Source of the DNA: Desulfonatronospira thiodismutans ASO3-1
Lineage (GTDB): Bacteria; Desulfobacterota; Desulfovibrionia; Desulfovibrionales; Desulfonatronovibrionaceae
DNA length: 64,000 bases
Assembly: GCF_000174435.1 (NCBI RefSeq)
Contig: NZ_ACJN02000001.1
Location: forward strand, 1,105,658 to 1,169,657
Direction of reading: 5' to 3'
A program made the translations under genes and the position numbers. This document shows, one piece after another, positions 38,428 to 47,814 of the stretch. The stretch's first letter is position 1; every line of letters starts with the position of its first letter. The notes beneath the pieces were generated by a model. That model was not told where the DNA came from. It searched no databases and was given only the letters and a program-made list of their open reading frames with translations.

Positions 38428-38728
38428 GCTCCCCAGAAGCATGCCCCGCCCATATCTTTAAACGCAGCCTTGAGGTATTTGTTAGAGTTTCTTCAAGCTT
38501 TGTGTGCGCAGGTAGCAAATAGTTTTAAGGATATGTGCGGGGGCATTACCCGCCTGGCAGACAGGCAAATTGGCATATCTCCCCCCTGAAGGGTTACGGT
38601 TACCGTATCTGAAGAAATTGTCTAACTGAAGCAATTTAGCGGAAGCAACAACTTTTTTTGAAATTTACCGTGCTGTCTTCTACAGTGAAATGTCGCAAGG
38701 CGATCCTCCGCCGCAGCAGACACAAAAA
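38428..38728. other. Intergenic, no gene recognised
   Basis: No convincing frame. It lies between the structured repeat and the terminator of the acidic secreted-protein gene. Confidence 0.4.
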
Positions 38729-38758
38729 AGGCCCTCCAGATGGAGGGCCTTTTTTTGT
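38729..38758. terminator. Strong bidirectional intrinsic terminator
   Basis: AAGGCCCTCC-aga-TGGAGGGCCTT with A-run before and T-run after, so it works on both strands. It ends the leftward secreted-protein gene. Confidence 0.9.
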
Positions 38759-38797
38759 GTCCGGCTTTACGCCGGTCCTGAATGTGGATGCAGGTTT

Positions 38798-39052
38798 TTA
38801 GAAGTCAGGTTCTTCGTATTCTTCGGGTTCATGTTCTTCATAGCCTTCAGGGGCTTCGTACTCTTCGTATTCTTCGGGTTCATATTCTTCATAACCTTCA
38901 GGGGCTTCATGGCCTTCGGCTCCACCGTACTCTTCAGCGGCCGGCTCTTCTGCATCAAAGCCATCCGCTGCATGCAGGTTCATTCCAAAACCCATTACCA
39001 GCATGAAAGCAAAAAGCAGACTCAAAAGCTTGATACCCATTTTTTCGAACAT
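38798..39052 (-). CDS. Secreted Glu/Tyr-rich repeat protein, 84 aa
   Basis: Signal peptide MFEKMGIKLLSLLFAFMLVM ending near LHAADG. The mature ~55 residues are made of repeats such as EAPEGYEEYEPEEYEEYEAP, so it is extremely acidic. It may bind cations or act as a surface polyanion. The encoding DNA is a GAA/CTTC-type repeat, so copy number may vary. AGGAGG lies upstream. No family is recognised. Confidence 0.6.
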   Translation of the reverse strand: MFEKMGIKLLSLLFAFMLVMGFGMNLHAADGFDAEEPAAEEYGGAEGHEAPEGYEEYEPEEYEEYEAPEGYEEHEPEEYEEPDF

Positions 39053-39140
39053 AAATCCTCCTTGGTTTTAATTTAAGTTACACATATATGACTACCTTTA
39101 TGCAGTGAAAACTTTTTATCAATATTGATCCGGGATGTTA

Positions 39141-39440
39141 TTAATGCTCACCCGAAGACTGCAGCCTTTTGTTTAAAGACCTGCGCAGTTCATCATCGGT
39201 TTTCACTGCTTCCATTGCTTCGTTGTAAGTTTCAAAATCCAGTCCCTGCTGCTCTACTGCTCTGACCATATCCTCCCCTGCCTTTTCCAGCTTCTGCAGG
39301 GTTTCATCAGAGTCATTCAAAGCAGTCATTTCTTTGTGTACGTTTTCTTTGATGGACTTGATGGATTTGTAGGCTTCGGCCACTTTATCCATTTCAGATT
39401 CGCCTATATCTGAGCCCATGAAATTTTTGCTGTCCTGCAT
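39141..39440 (-). CDS. DUF4168-like helical protein, 99 aa
   Basis: Start at MQDSKNFMGSDIGESEMDKV, with TGGAGG upstream. The body EAYKSIKSIKENVHKEMTAL, LQKLEKAGEDMVRAVEQQGL, and FETYNEAMEAVKTDDELRRS matches the DUF4168 arrangement (helical, with a semi-conserved D-x-L-R tail). It lacks the signal peptide usual in that family. The function is unknown. Confidence 0.55.
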   Translation of the reverse strand: MQDSKNFMGSDIGESEMDKVAEAYKSIKSIKENVHKEMTALNDSDETLQKLEKAGEDMVRAVEQQGLDFETYNEAMEAVKTDDELRRSLNKRLQSSGEH

Positions 39441-39698
39441 GGATGCCTCCATAATAAACAAAATAAAGATTAAAAAATAAAACCGTTTTTTGCGTCTGTT
39501 GTTTTCTTTAGATAGCAACCAGCGTGCCAAAAAATAGAATATAGTAACTCGAGGGTGCAGTGAGGCGGAGATTGAGAAGTATACCTCTCCTTGCCGGGGA
39601 GGGAAGTGTGCGGACTGGACATGCAAAAAACTGTGCAGGAATTGCATGCTGTGCCATTTTTGCAGATCCAGGCAACCATTGGATACGCCGGCAGAAAT
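39441..39698. other. Intergenic, promoter side of the helical protein gene
   Basis: AT-rich at 39455-39545, then a GC-rich part (39580-39620) with a CTCTCC / GGGGAGGG hairpin. No gene. Confidence 0.4.
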
Positions 39699-39984
39699 TA
39701 ACCATTCAGGGGGAGCCAGCAATCACCACCGAGAATAGACTTGAGGCGTACTCCCCAGCCGTGAGCGGCAGAGCCGCCCGCTCGCCCCGTGAAACACCCA
39801 GCACTCACTTTAATAATTTCGGTTTCATCACAAGCAAACAAATGGAAAAGTGAGTGCTGGGTCCGCGTAGCTGGTTTCACCGGGGTGTGCAGCGAAGTTG
39901 CCCGTGCCAAAAAAATCTTCTTAGGCACGGGAAGCCTTCAGGCTTCACACGGGTGCTCCGCACACACGGTTTTGAAGAATAAAA
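39699..39984. repeat. 286-bp structured repeat, copy B
   Basis: See copy A (38142-38427). Differences cluster outside the stems or keep pairing in several places (for example cagcgtagctg against cgcgtagctg), which would suit an element selected for structure, though I did not count them rigorously. Confidence 0.9.
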
Positions 39985-40049
39985 AGGGGTTACGCGGGAA
40001 CAGTCCCCTGGCCCTGTGCCATTGGTCACTACCGTGCCCTCCTGAATGG

Positions 40050-43000
40050 TTACAGGCGCTCAAGCAGGTTCTCCACCGCCTTTTCCAGCTGAGGATCGCG
40101 TCCTGCAGCCTCGTCTTCCGGTGTCTGCTCTACGCGCAGGTCGGGAACGGCACCGTTTTGTTCCATATCCGTACCATCCGGGAGGTACCAGCCCCGGGAA
40201 GGAACCCGGACCTGCGCCCCGTCAATCAGTCTGTAGCCCGAAGTGGAAATAACCCCGCCGTAGGTCTGCTCCCCCACCAGTACTCCCCGGTCCAGGGTCT
40301 TGAAGGCATGGGCCAGAATTTCCGAGTTGGAATAGCTCTTTTCATTGGCCAGCATGTTTATGGGCAGGGTATAGCGCGGCACAGGCAGACGGTCCTGGGG
40401 ATAATGCCCGGTCTTCTGCGGATCAGCCCCGGCAGGTACGGTATAGGCATGCTCCCTGGTCATTATGGAGGCCAGGATAAGGTCTGTTGTGTAACCCCCG
40501 GCATTGTTGCGCACATCTATTATCAACCCCTCCTTGCCTTTTGCTGCAGCATAGAGGTGGCCCTGGAAGTCCTCCAGAGATGCCTGGTTCATGGTCTGAA
40601 TATGTATATATCCCAGACGCCCGTCTGAGAGATTTGAAACCTTTTTGCTGCTTTCATCCCGGAAGGCTTCGTAACGAAGAGCTGCCAGGTCCTCATAGGA
40701 AACAGGTATTGCCAGGGTGTTGTGGTTTAAAAAACCATCATCTGAAGGACGCTTGAAGCCCACAACCACCTCCCGGCCCGCTGTCCCCCGCAGTCTTTGC
40801 AGCAGGGTCTCGGGCTCTTCAAACCGGTGCATGTCAATATGTGTGATTATGTCCCCGGGCTGCAAAGAAACAGCTGAGCGATGTGCCGGCCCCCCGGGCA
40901 CAACATCTTTGACCCTGAACCCATAACCTCCGTCCTCCAGGGAAACCTGCTGGTAATCAATGCCCAGACGGCCCGAGGGTTCGCGAGTCCCTGCCTCCGG
41001 ACCCGGATTGAAAACCCCGGTGTGCGAGGCCCCGAGTTCTCCCATAAAGCGGTTGGAGATGTCGCTGAATTCGCTGGCCGTCCTGGTGCGCTTTACAAGT
41101 TCTTCGTATTCCCGGGTCAACGAAGGCCAGTCAAGACCCTTCATGTCAGACAGGTAAAAGTGCTCCTGCATTACCCTGGCCGCCTCCCGGAATTTCTGCA
41201 GGGACTGCTCCTTTTTATCTATGCGGATATTCTCTGAAATCCCGGGGCGTCTGTGCTCTCCACCGTCCAGAGGTGCAATACCTGCTTCTCCGCGCAGTGT
41301 GTACACTGCACTCTTGCCGGTAATATCCAGCCCCTGAACATTCACGGCGGAACTTAGTCGCTTGCGCTCGCTGCCGTCCCACTTGAGACTGACGAGATCA
41401 TCTCCTCCGGAATTAAACAGGAAGCGATCCCCTCCAGGGGTCATTTCGTTTGAGGTCTTGTTCAGGGATGAGTTTGTCACTGGCTCTATCCTGCGCCAGG
41501 CGTTTTCCAGGTCCATCTCCCATGGTTCGAGACTCAAGGGAGTCGGAACGGGAGGGCTGCCTGGAAGCCGCACCGGCAGGGGACGAATTTTTTCCGCTTC
41601 TTTGCCGGCCTCACGGTAATAATTATGCAGTTCCCTGGTGGTCATATTTTCCATGTCCGGATCCAGGTAGACCCTGTATACATCATAGTTGTCACCCGAT
41701 CGGTTGGAAATAAAGCTCAGTATCCGTCCGTCGGCCGACCAGCGGGGATTGAGATCGTTTCGCGGATGCCTGGTTATATTGACAGGTTCTTCAGAACCGT
41801 CTGCAGGGACTATGAAGATATTGGAACTGAAATTGAGATCGTTCTGGGAATAGGCGATATATTGTCCGTCATGAGACCAGCGCCAGTGCATACTGAAGTC
41901 CCAGCCCTCCACCAGCGTCTGCTTCTTTCCTGAAGTCAGGTCTTTCACCATCAGGTCTCCAGGACCGCGAAGAAAAGCCAGGCGTTTGCCATCCGGGGAC
42001 GGAGAGGGCCGACGGTCGTTTAGGCCGCTGTCCACAACCGGGACAACCTCGAAATGAACAGCATCCTGCCACCGTGCAGGGTCCATTTTTCCGGGCAGAC
42101 CTTCAGCCTGTTCCAGGCCAAGGTCCTCTTCAGGCTCCTCTTGCGGCTCAGGGTCGGGATCATGGGCCGGGTCCGTTCCAGGTTCCGGTGCAGGGTCCGG
42201 TCCGCGGGGGGCACCCGGGTCCACGGGATCCAGAGGTGCAAAGGGATCATCTGCTTCATCCTCCACCTCCCGCAAGTCCTTCTCAGGCTGCCCCTGCAGG
42301 CGTTGCTCTTCCCTGTCAGGCTTAACTTCAGACTCTTCAGGCGGGGTCTTTTGCGGGCTTTTTTCAGGCTGGCCGTCAACAGTTATGTCGTGTACCCCCA
42401 GCCTGATTTCCTCCCTGGTCAGGGCTACTCTGGCCTTGTATATGGAATCCGTGCCATGGGCATCGCTGGTGAAATATAGCCGCAAACCGTCCGGAGACCA
42501 GGCCGGGTGACGGTGACGGGCATGGGTACCGGGTGTTACCGGCCTGGTGGGACTGTACTCATCCACGTGGCGCACAAAAACCCGGCCATAAGCCACCTGG
42601 GCCAGGACCTGATTGTCCGGGCTCAGGGCCGCTTCAGTCACCTCCCTGTCAACACTTCGCAACTCATACCTGTCCGGGCCGTCATCTCCAGCTCGCAGAT
42701 TTATGGGCTCGGACTCAGCCTCGGCATCTTCCAGGTCCAGGGAGTAGAGGCGGTCCCAGCCCTGCAGGACCACGGTGCTGCCGTCGGCGGAAACATCAAA
42801 GTGCTTAACATCCCTCTCCTGGAAATCCGTAAGCCTGACAGGTTCCGGTTCTTCATCACCCAGGTCCAGCCTGAACAGGTTTACCGTACCCAGGTCCCGG
42901 TCGGACATGAATATCAAGGTGTCTTCATCTGCCCAGCGGGCCATTCCGTCGTCTCCATCCCGGGTGGTTATGGCCTCAAACCTGTCTTCCTCCCGGTGAT

Positions 43001-43730
43001 GCACCCATATATTCATGGCATCGGGCCCCAGGTAGTGACGCTTGTTCCAGTCGTGATAAAATCCTCCCCTGGTGAATACGGTTTTACTGCCGCATGGTGA
43101 AAGCCTGGGTTCGGAGCCGAAGGCCTGGTGCAGCCTCTCGTGCTGCCCGCCTTCGGGGGGCAGTCTGTAGGGACGGTGCTCCCGGTACACGTCCGCCTCC
43201 AGCAGACCGGAAAGGGTAATCACCTCCCGACCCTCTTCATCCATGGACCAGTCCGGATTGCGCATGAACCGGTCGCTGTGGGTCAACTGCCTTACCTGAG
43301 TACCATCCTCCCGGATACGCCACAGATTCATGTATCCGTCGCGCATGGAAGTAAACACCAGAGACTCCCCGTCCGGACTCCAGTTGGAATGCAGATCGTC
43401 ATGCCTGTGGCGGGTGAGACGTCTGGCTTCTCCACCCTGGATACCGGCCAGCCAGAGATCCCCGCCTGAACTGAAAGCTATCCTGGAACCGTCCGGGCTT
43501 ATGGAAGGAAAACGCGGCAGGTCCACAGCCCCGGACCCTGCCCAGGCAGTCCCTGCAAAAAGCAAAAACACAAGGAGCATGCCTGCTGCTGATAACGCCC
43601 CTAAAACTTTTGATTCCCCTGACCCTGTCCTGCAAAGCATCCTGATGATGCACGAAAATACACAATTTTTCATAAATACCCTGACCATCTTCCGGCCTTT
43701 TTTATCAATTTTTCGAACCTGGACTCTCAT
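40050..43730 (-). CDS. Tricorn-type S41 protease with beta-propellers and an acidic Pro-rich linker, up to 1226 aa
   Basis: Secreted: the hydrophobic signal near residues 45-65 (GMLLVFLLFAGTAWA). N-terminal propeller repeats (FPSISPDGSRIAFSSGGDLW, NWSPDGESLVFTS), a second propeller set later (PSPDGKRLAFLRGPGDL), and then a C-terminal part with a Ser-His pair (GELGASHTGVF), a PDZ domain (VVPGGPAHRSAV), and an S41 core (LIIDVRNNAGGYTTD, NEKSYSNSEIL with nucleophile Ser, and DMEQNGAVPDL with the catalytic Glu). A ~95-residue Pro/Glu/Asp-rich insert links the propellers. Tricorn removes small peptides from proteasome products. Here it would act in the periplasm. Where Tricorn has Asp after the nucleophile, this has Asn. 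Confidence 0.9.
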   Translation of the reverse strand: MRVQVRKIDKKGRKMVRVFMKNCVFSCIIRMLCRTGSGESKVLGALSAAGMLLVFLLFAGTAWAGSGAVDLPRFPSISPDGSRIAFSSGGDLWLAGIQGGEARRLTRHRHDDLHSNWSPDGESLVFTSMRDGYMNLWRIREDGTQVRQLTHSDRFMRNPDWSMDEEGREVITLSGLLEADVYREHRPYRLPPEGGQHERLHQAFGSEPRLSPCGSKTVFTRGGFYHDWNKRHYLGPDAMNIWVHHREEDRFEAITTRDGDDGMARWADEDTLIFMSDRDLGTVNLFRLDLGDEEPEPVRLTDFQERDVKHFDVSADGSTVVLQGWDRLYSLDLEDAEAESEPINLRAGDDGPDRYELRSVDREVTEAALSPDNQVLAQVAYGRVFVRHVDEYSPTRPVTPGTHARHRHPAWSPDGLRLYFTSDAHGTDSIYKARVALTREEIRLGVHDITVDGQPEKSPQKTPPEESEVKPDREEQRLQGQPEKDLREVEDEADDPFAPLDPVDPGAPRGPDPAPEPGTDPAHDPDPEPQEEPEEDLGLEQAEGLPGKMDPARWQDAVHFEVVPVVDSGLNDRRPSPSPDGKRLAFLRGPGDLMVKDLTSGKKQTLVEGWDFSMHWRWSHDGQYIAYSQNDLNFSSNIFIVPADGSEEPVNITRHPRNDLNPRWSADGRILSFISNRSGDNYDVYRVYLDPDMENMTTRELHNYYREAGKEAEKIRPLPVRLPGSPPVPTPLSLEPWEMDLENAWRRIEPVTNSSLNKTSNEMTPGGDRFLFNSGGDDLVSLKWDGSERKRLSSAVNVQGLDITGKSAVYTLRGEAGIAPLDGGEHRRPGISENIRIDKKEQSLQKFREAARVMQEHFYLSDMKGLDWPSLTREYEELVKRTRTASEFSDISNRFMGELGASHTGVFNPGPEAGTREPSGRLGIDYQQVSLEDGGYGFRVKDVVPGGPAHRSAVSLQPGDIITHIDMHRFEEPETLLQRLRGTAGREVVVGFKRPSDDGFLNHNTLAIPVSYEDLAALRYEAFRDESSKKVSNLSDGRLGYIHIQTMNQASLEDFQGHLYAAAKGKEGLIIDVRNNAGGYTTDLILASIMTREHAYTVPAGADPQKTGHYPQDRLPVPRYTLPINMLANEKSYSNSEILAHAFKTLDRGVLVGEQTYGGVISTSGYRLIDGAQVRVPSRGWYLPDGTDMEQNGAVPDLRVEQTPEDEAAGRDPQLEKAVENLLERL

Positions 43731-44129
43731 TCCCTGGCTGATTCCTCGCTATGCAACCACACAGCCTGCCAGAGGTTCTCAGAAAAAGGTAACTATTCAC
43801 CATCTGATAAAATTGGTCAATCTATGCGCACCGCTGATATCCAGGGTCCGGGGGCTTTGCAAACCGGGCGTAAACTGTCTGAACGACGTAGGAAGCGTTG
43901 ATCAAAACCGTAACACACCGAATTTGATTCAAAGCATCTTATAGGAAATATCCTGGCTATCAAACCCGTGTATAGGTTTTGATTTACGCTTCCTTGGAGT
44001 GAGTTTTTACGTCCTGTTTGCAAAGTCCACGGACCCTGGTGAATAGTTACAGAAAAAGCTTCAATCATGCACTGCCTTAAGCCAATGATTATATATTCAA
44101 CCAACTGATAAGACAACGAAAAAATAGCA
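43731..44129. other. Intergenic, no gene recognised
   Basis: A pair of dyads (CCAGGGTCCGGGGGCTTTGCA against TGCAAAGTCCACGGACCCTGG, 43840-44038) suggests a foldback structure of about 200 bp. No coding frame supported. Confidence 0.45.
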
Positions 44130-44228
44130 ACAATCCCCCAATCCCCCACCTGAATTCCCAATTCCCCAATTCCCCAATTCTTCAATCCCTAAATCCCCCA
44201 ATTCCTAAATTCCCAATCCCCCAATCCC
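44130..44228. repeat. Short tandem C/A/T repeat
   Basis: Irregular copies of CCCCAATTC(C) cover this stretch. It is of the same kind as the arrays at 50514-50591, 47415-47565 and 56835-56995, each with its own unit. Confidence 0.85.
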
Positions 44229-44273
44229 CATAGCTTATTTACATCCCGGGCTTATTGCCTTATCAGTCAGGTC

Positions 44274-44942
44274 ATGCGATATTTTCCGGTATTTCTGGAC
44301 CTTGAGTCCAAAACCTGCCTGGTGGTAGGGGCCGGTCCCGTGGGCCGAAGAAAGATATCCACCCTGATAAAAAGCTGTGCCGGCACAATTATTGTCATAG
44401 ATCCCGGGGCAAAAAACCACCCCCTCCTGGAAGACGAATCAATACAGCTTGTAAACAGGCCCTTCAAGCCCGGTGATGTTGACGGCTGCCACCTGGTATT
44501 CGCCTGCACCTCGGACCATGAAATAAACCAGCAGGTGACCCGGGCCTGCCGCCGGAAAAATATCTGGTGCAACACTGCCACGGACCCGGATCAGGGGGAC
44601 CTTGTCCTGCCGGCGGTGCTGGAGCGCGGGGACCTGATTCTGGCTGTTTCCACCTGCGGGGCCAGCCCGGCCCTGAGCGCCAGGATCAAAAAGGAACTGG
44701 CCTCAAGGTATGGACCGGAATACGCTTCCTTGACCACTCTCATGTCCCGGGTTAGAAAACATGTTTTGCCCATGGGACTTCCCCAGGAGAAAAACCAGAG
44801 GATCTTCCATGCAATACTGGATTCTAATGCAGCTGAACTACTCAAAAAAGGCGACCGGCAGGGATTGCACAGGCTCCTGCAGAGTCTTCTGCCCTCCGGT
44901 GCCCACAACCATATCCAGGAGATGATCCATGCTCTCTTTTAG
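44274..44942 (+). CDS. Precorrin-2 dehydrogenase / sirohydrochlorin ferrochelatase-like (Met8/CysG-N)
   Basis: 222 aa. N-terminal NAD-binding motif VVGAGPVGRRKISTLI, then FACTSDHEINQQVTRACR and GDLVLPAVLERGDLILAVST, CGASPALSARIKKELASRYG as in CysG N-terminal and Met8 proteins. It oxidises precorrin-2 to sirohydrochlorin, and some members also insert iron. It is the first gene of a tight operon with ccsA and hemA (14-bp overlap with ccsA). Desulfovibrio-type bacteria use this siroheme branch for heme. Confidence 0.9.
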   Translation: MRYFPVFLDLESKTCLVVGAGPVGRRKISTLIKSCAGTIIVIDPGAKNHPLLEDESIQLVNRPFKPGDVDGCHLVFACTSDHEINQQVTRACRRKNIWCNTATDPDQGDLVLPAVLERGDLILAVSTCGASPALSARIKKELASRYGPEYASLTTLMSRVRKHVLPMGLPQEKNQRIFHAILDSNAAELLKKGDRQGLHRLLQSLLPSGAHNHIQEMIHALF

Positions 44943-45756
44943 AATACTGGATCTTACAATTGCCCTTTTATACCTGTCCGGGGCCATCACATTTGTCCTG
45001 GGGCTTATCTATACCCGCAAGAAAGTTCAAAACGTATCTATATGGATGACCATGTGCGGGTTTGTACTGCACACTGCCGACCTGGGACTAAAATATGCCC
45101 TGGGCCTGGGGGAAGTGCTTACCCAGTCCCAGTTTTACGTAAGCCTTATGGCCTGGACTTTACTGCTCATCTTCTTTCTGCTCTGGTGGAGGCTGAAGCT
45201 CAATTTTCTGTCCTTGATAGCCGCTCCCCTGGCCCTGGTGACCTTTTCCTGGTCCCTGGCCATCTCCCCGGCTACCCTGCCCATCCCCGGGATTTTGCAG
45301 GGCCTGTGGTTCGGGCTGCACATTGGGTCGCTCTTTATAAGCATAGCCCTTCTGGCCATGGCTTTCGGGGCCGGGCTGGCCTACCTGCACCTGGACAGCA
45401 AAATCAAGACCAAGTCCAGAATGGGCAACGTAACTAAAGAACTGCCCTCCCTGACCACCTTTGACCGGGTCAACCACTGGGCGGTTCTTGCGGGCTTTCC
45501 ACTTTTTACAATAGGCACTTTTTCAGGGTTTATCTGGGCCGCATTTACCTGGCGAACCATATTCACCTGGGACCCCAAGGAAATCTTCACCATAGGAGTG
45601 TGGCTGATTTTCGCCTGGCTCTTCCACAAGCGGGCCACCGGGGGCTGGAAAGGCAGAAAGCCGGCCAAGCTGGCCATCCTGATTTTTATTTTATCCCTGA
45701 TATCATTCGTGGGCATCAACTTTTTCACTGAAACACATCACAGCCTAAGACCCTGA
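44929..45756 (+). CDS. ccsA: Cytochrome c assembly protein of the CcsA/ResC (HemX-like) family, 275 aa
   Basis: Eight or so membrane helices. It contains GLHIGSLFISIALLAMAFGA, the WWRLKL segment, a conserved His region around GLHIG and FDRVNHWAVLAGF, and WAAFTWRTIFTWDPKE, the WxD/WxWDPKE box of heme-handling proteins. It helps deliver heme for cytochrome c maturation. It overlaps both neighbours in an operon with precorrin-2 dehydrogenase and hemA (stop TGA overlaps hemA ATG). Confidence 0.88.
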   Translation: MLSFRILDLTIALLYLSGAITFVLGLIYTRKKVQNVSIWMTMCGFVLHTADLGLKYALGLGEVLTQSQFYVSLMAWTLLLIFFLLWWRLKLNFLSLIAAPLALVTFSWSLAISPATLPIPGILQGLWFGLHIGSLFISIALLAMAFGAGLAYLHLDSKIKTKSRMGNVTKELPSLTTFDRVNHWAVLAGFPLFTIGTFSGFIWAAFTWRTIFTWDPKEIFTIGVWLIFAWLFHKRATGGWKGRKPAKLAILIFILSLISFVGINFFTETHHSLRP

Positions 45757-47075
45757 TGGAACAAAAAATTCACCTTTTCGGCCTCAGCCACAAAACAGCT
45801 GAAGTTGAAATCCGGGAGAAGTTCGCCCTTACCGGATTCAATCCTGTATCCCTGGAACTGATTTCCAAGGACGGCCCTGTATACGAAGCCCTGGTTCTCT
45901 CCACCTGCAACCGGGTGGAAATCCTGTGTGTGGGGAACCAGGATCAGGAACAGGTCAAAGGTAAAGTGCTTGAATCCTGGGCCGGATTCTGCGGTGCGGA
46001 AAAAGACCTGCTCAGCCGGCACATTTATCACTATACCGACCGTGAGGCCGTACGCCACCTGTTTACAGTGGCAGCCAGCCTGGATTCCATGGTCCTGGGC
46101 GAGCCCCAGATCCTGGGACAGCTCAAGGACGCCTACCGCAAAGCTGTGGAGGAGCGAAGCACCGGGGTGATCATCAACCGCATGATGCACAAGTCCTTTT
46201 CCTCGGCCAAAAGGACCCGCTCGGAGACCGCAGTCTCTTCCAGTGCAGTCTCCATAAGCTACGCAGCCGTAGAACTGGCCAAAAAAATCTTCGGCGAACT
46301 GGATACGCACAAGGCCATGCTCATCGGCGCCGGAGAAATGGCTGAACTGGCCGCCCTGCACCTGCTGAACCAGGGGCTCAAGGAGATCATGGTGGCCAAC
46401 CGCACCCTGGAAAGGGCTCAGGAGCTTGCCCGGAGATTCGGTGGACAGGCCATGTGCCTGGAGGATATTTTTGATTATCTGCACCATATAGATATTATAA
46501 TCAGTTCCACGGGCTCCACTTCAGCCATCATCAGGGCCAGGGATATCCGGGAGGTGCTGAAAAAAAGAAAAAACAGGCCAATGTTTTTCATCGACATCGC
46601 CGTGCCCAGGGATATCGATCCGGACGTGAACCAGCTGGACAATGTCTATATATACGATATCGACGACCTGCAGGAAGTGGTAGAGGAGAACCTGGCCGGT
46701 CGCAAGGAAGAGGCCCAAAAGGCCGGAGAAATTGTCGAGCAGGAAGTGGACAAATTTGAAAAGTGGCTCAATTCCCTGGACTTGAGCCCGACAATAGTTG
46801 ATCTGTTGAACAAGGGAGAAAGCATAGCCCGCAAGGAAGTCAGAAAATCCCTGCGCAATCTTCCGCCGGACACGGACGAAAGAACAGTCCAGACCATGGA
46901 ACACCTGGCTGAATCCCTGGTGGGCAAACTCTATCATGAACCCATAGTCTTTCTCAAACGGCGCGCCAGGGAGGAGGGCTCCTCGGAAAAATACATCGAT
47001 CTGGCCCGCAAAATCTTCAACCTTGATGAGGAACAGATCCCGGACAACCCCCATGCCGAGAAAAAAAGGAAATAG
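45756..47075 (+). CDS. hemA: Glutamyl-tRNA reductase
   Basis: 439 aa, normal length. LFGLSHKTAEVEIREKFAL and LVLSTCNRVEILCV carry the catalytic Cys. MVLGEPQILGQLKDAYRKA, the Rossmann LIGAGEMAELAALHLLNQG, and a C-terminal dimerisation helix also fit. It reduces Glu-tRNA to glutamate-1-semialdehyde, the first committed step of tetrapyrrole synthesis. Coupled to ccsA through TGATG. Confidence 0.97.
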   Translation: MEQKIHLFGLSHKTAEVEIREKFALTGFNPVSLELISKDGPVYEALVLSTCNRVEILCVGNQDQEQVKGKVLESWAGFCGAEKDLLSRHIYHYTDREAVRHLFTVAASLDSMVLGEPQILGQLKDAYRKAVEERSTGVIINRMMHKSFSSAKRTRSETAVSSSAVSISYAAVELAKKIFGELDTHKAMLIGAGEMAELAALHLLNQGLKEIMVANRTLERAQELARRFGGQAMCLEDIFDYLHHIDIIISSTGSTSAIIRARDIREVLKKRKNRPMFFIDIAVPRDIDPDVNQLDNVYIYDIDDLQEVVEENLAGRKEEAQKAGEIVEQEVDKFEKWLNSLDLSPTIVDLLNKGESIARKEVRKSLRNLPPDTDERTVQTMEHLAESLVGKLYHEPIVFLKRRAREEGSSEKYIDLARKIFNLDEEQIPDNPHAEKKRK

Positions 47076-47076
47076 C

Positions 47077-47412
47077 ATGCGCTCTTATATGATACAGGAC
47101 ATAAGACCCCAGGATATGGACACCTTTACTGCCCATCTCAAGGAGACCGGGTATAAATCCCCCATGGACGGGATATTCTGGATTCCCCTGCCCGAAAGCC
47201 TGCAGGGAAAAGCCCAGCAGGAGCACAACAGCCAGTGCGGGCCATATTACCTTGCCTTAGAGGTGGGGCAGGACTGGCTGAGGCTGGAACTTCTGGTGCG
47301 CAGCGAGCAAAGACTCAGGTGCGATTGCATCATGTATGCCGATCCCGGTCAGCGCGAGGCCATGATAGAATTTCTTGATGACCTGATAAAAAACAGGGAT
47401 ATTGCTGTTTAG
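47077..47412 (+). CDS. Hypothetical protein downstream of hemA, 111 aa
   Basis: Starts MRSYMIQDIRPQDMDTFTAH 1 bp after hemA. Contains KSPMDGIFWIPLPESLQ, HNSQCGPYYLALEVGQDWLR, and RCDCIMYADPGQREAMIEFL. It is a small alpha/beta protein conserved with hemA clusters in related bacteria as far as the context suggests. The function is unknown. Confidence 0.65.
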   Translation: MRSYMIQDIRPQDMDTFTAHLKETGYKSPMDGIFWIPLPESLQGKAQQEHNSQCGPYYLALEVGQDWLRLELLVRSEQRLRCDCIMYADPGQREAMIEFLDDLIKNRDIAV

Positions 47413-47414
47413 AA

Positions 47415-47565
47415 GGCATAGCGCATGGGGCGTGGGGCATGGGGCATGGGGCCCCAGTGAAACTCCTGTCTGCGACAGGAAGCCCTCCGGGCTGTTTCAC
47501 GGGGTAAACATAGGGCATGGGGCATGGGGCATAGGGCGTGGGGCATGGCGCATGGGGCGTGGCGC
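47415..47565. repeat. GGGGCATGGGGCATGG-type short tandem repeat with an internal hairpin
   Basis: Repeat units frame a block GTGAAAC ... GTTTCAC (47458-47501) with inner stems CTGTC / GACAG and AGCCC / GGGCT. The outer GTGAAAC / GTTTCAC pairs recur in the 286-bp structured repeats. Confidence 0.75.
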
Positions 47566-47814
47566 TCCTGTAAAAATACTGTCCAGTTAATCTGTTTCGA
47601 CTTTTTGCAGGTCTCTCTCAGAATTTGCTTGACCCTGGCCCTTGCTCATACTATTTTTAACAGCTGATATAAACAATCTTTACGGACAGAATCACCCATG
47701 CAAAAAAATACCCACTGCACAGAAAGAAAACAGCCTCCCCAATAGGGCTTAATATTTTTACCCCAGGGGCGGAAGTGTTTTTTGGATAATTTTTTAATGA
47801 GTGAGGTATTTAGA

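Noticed and set aside
42020-43100. Frames of up to 197 aa inside the Tricorn gene
   Set aside because: Frames overlapping a clear 1,226-aa gene, Pro/Arg-rich because of GC-rich codons on the other strand or phase.
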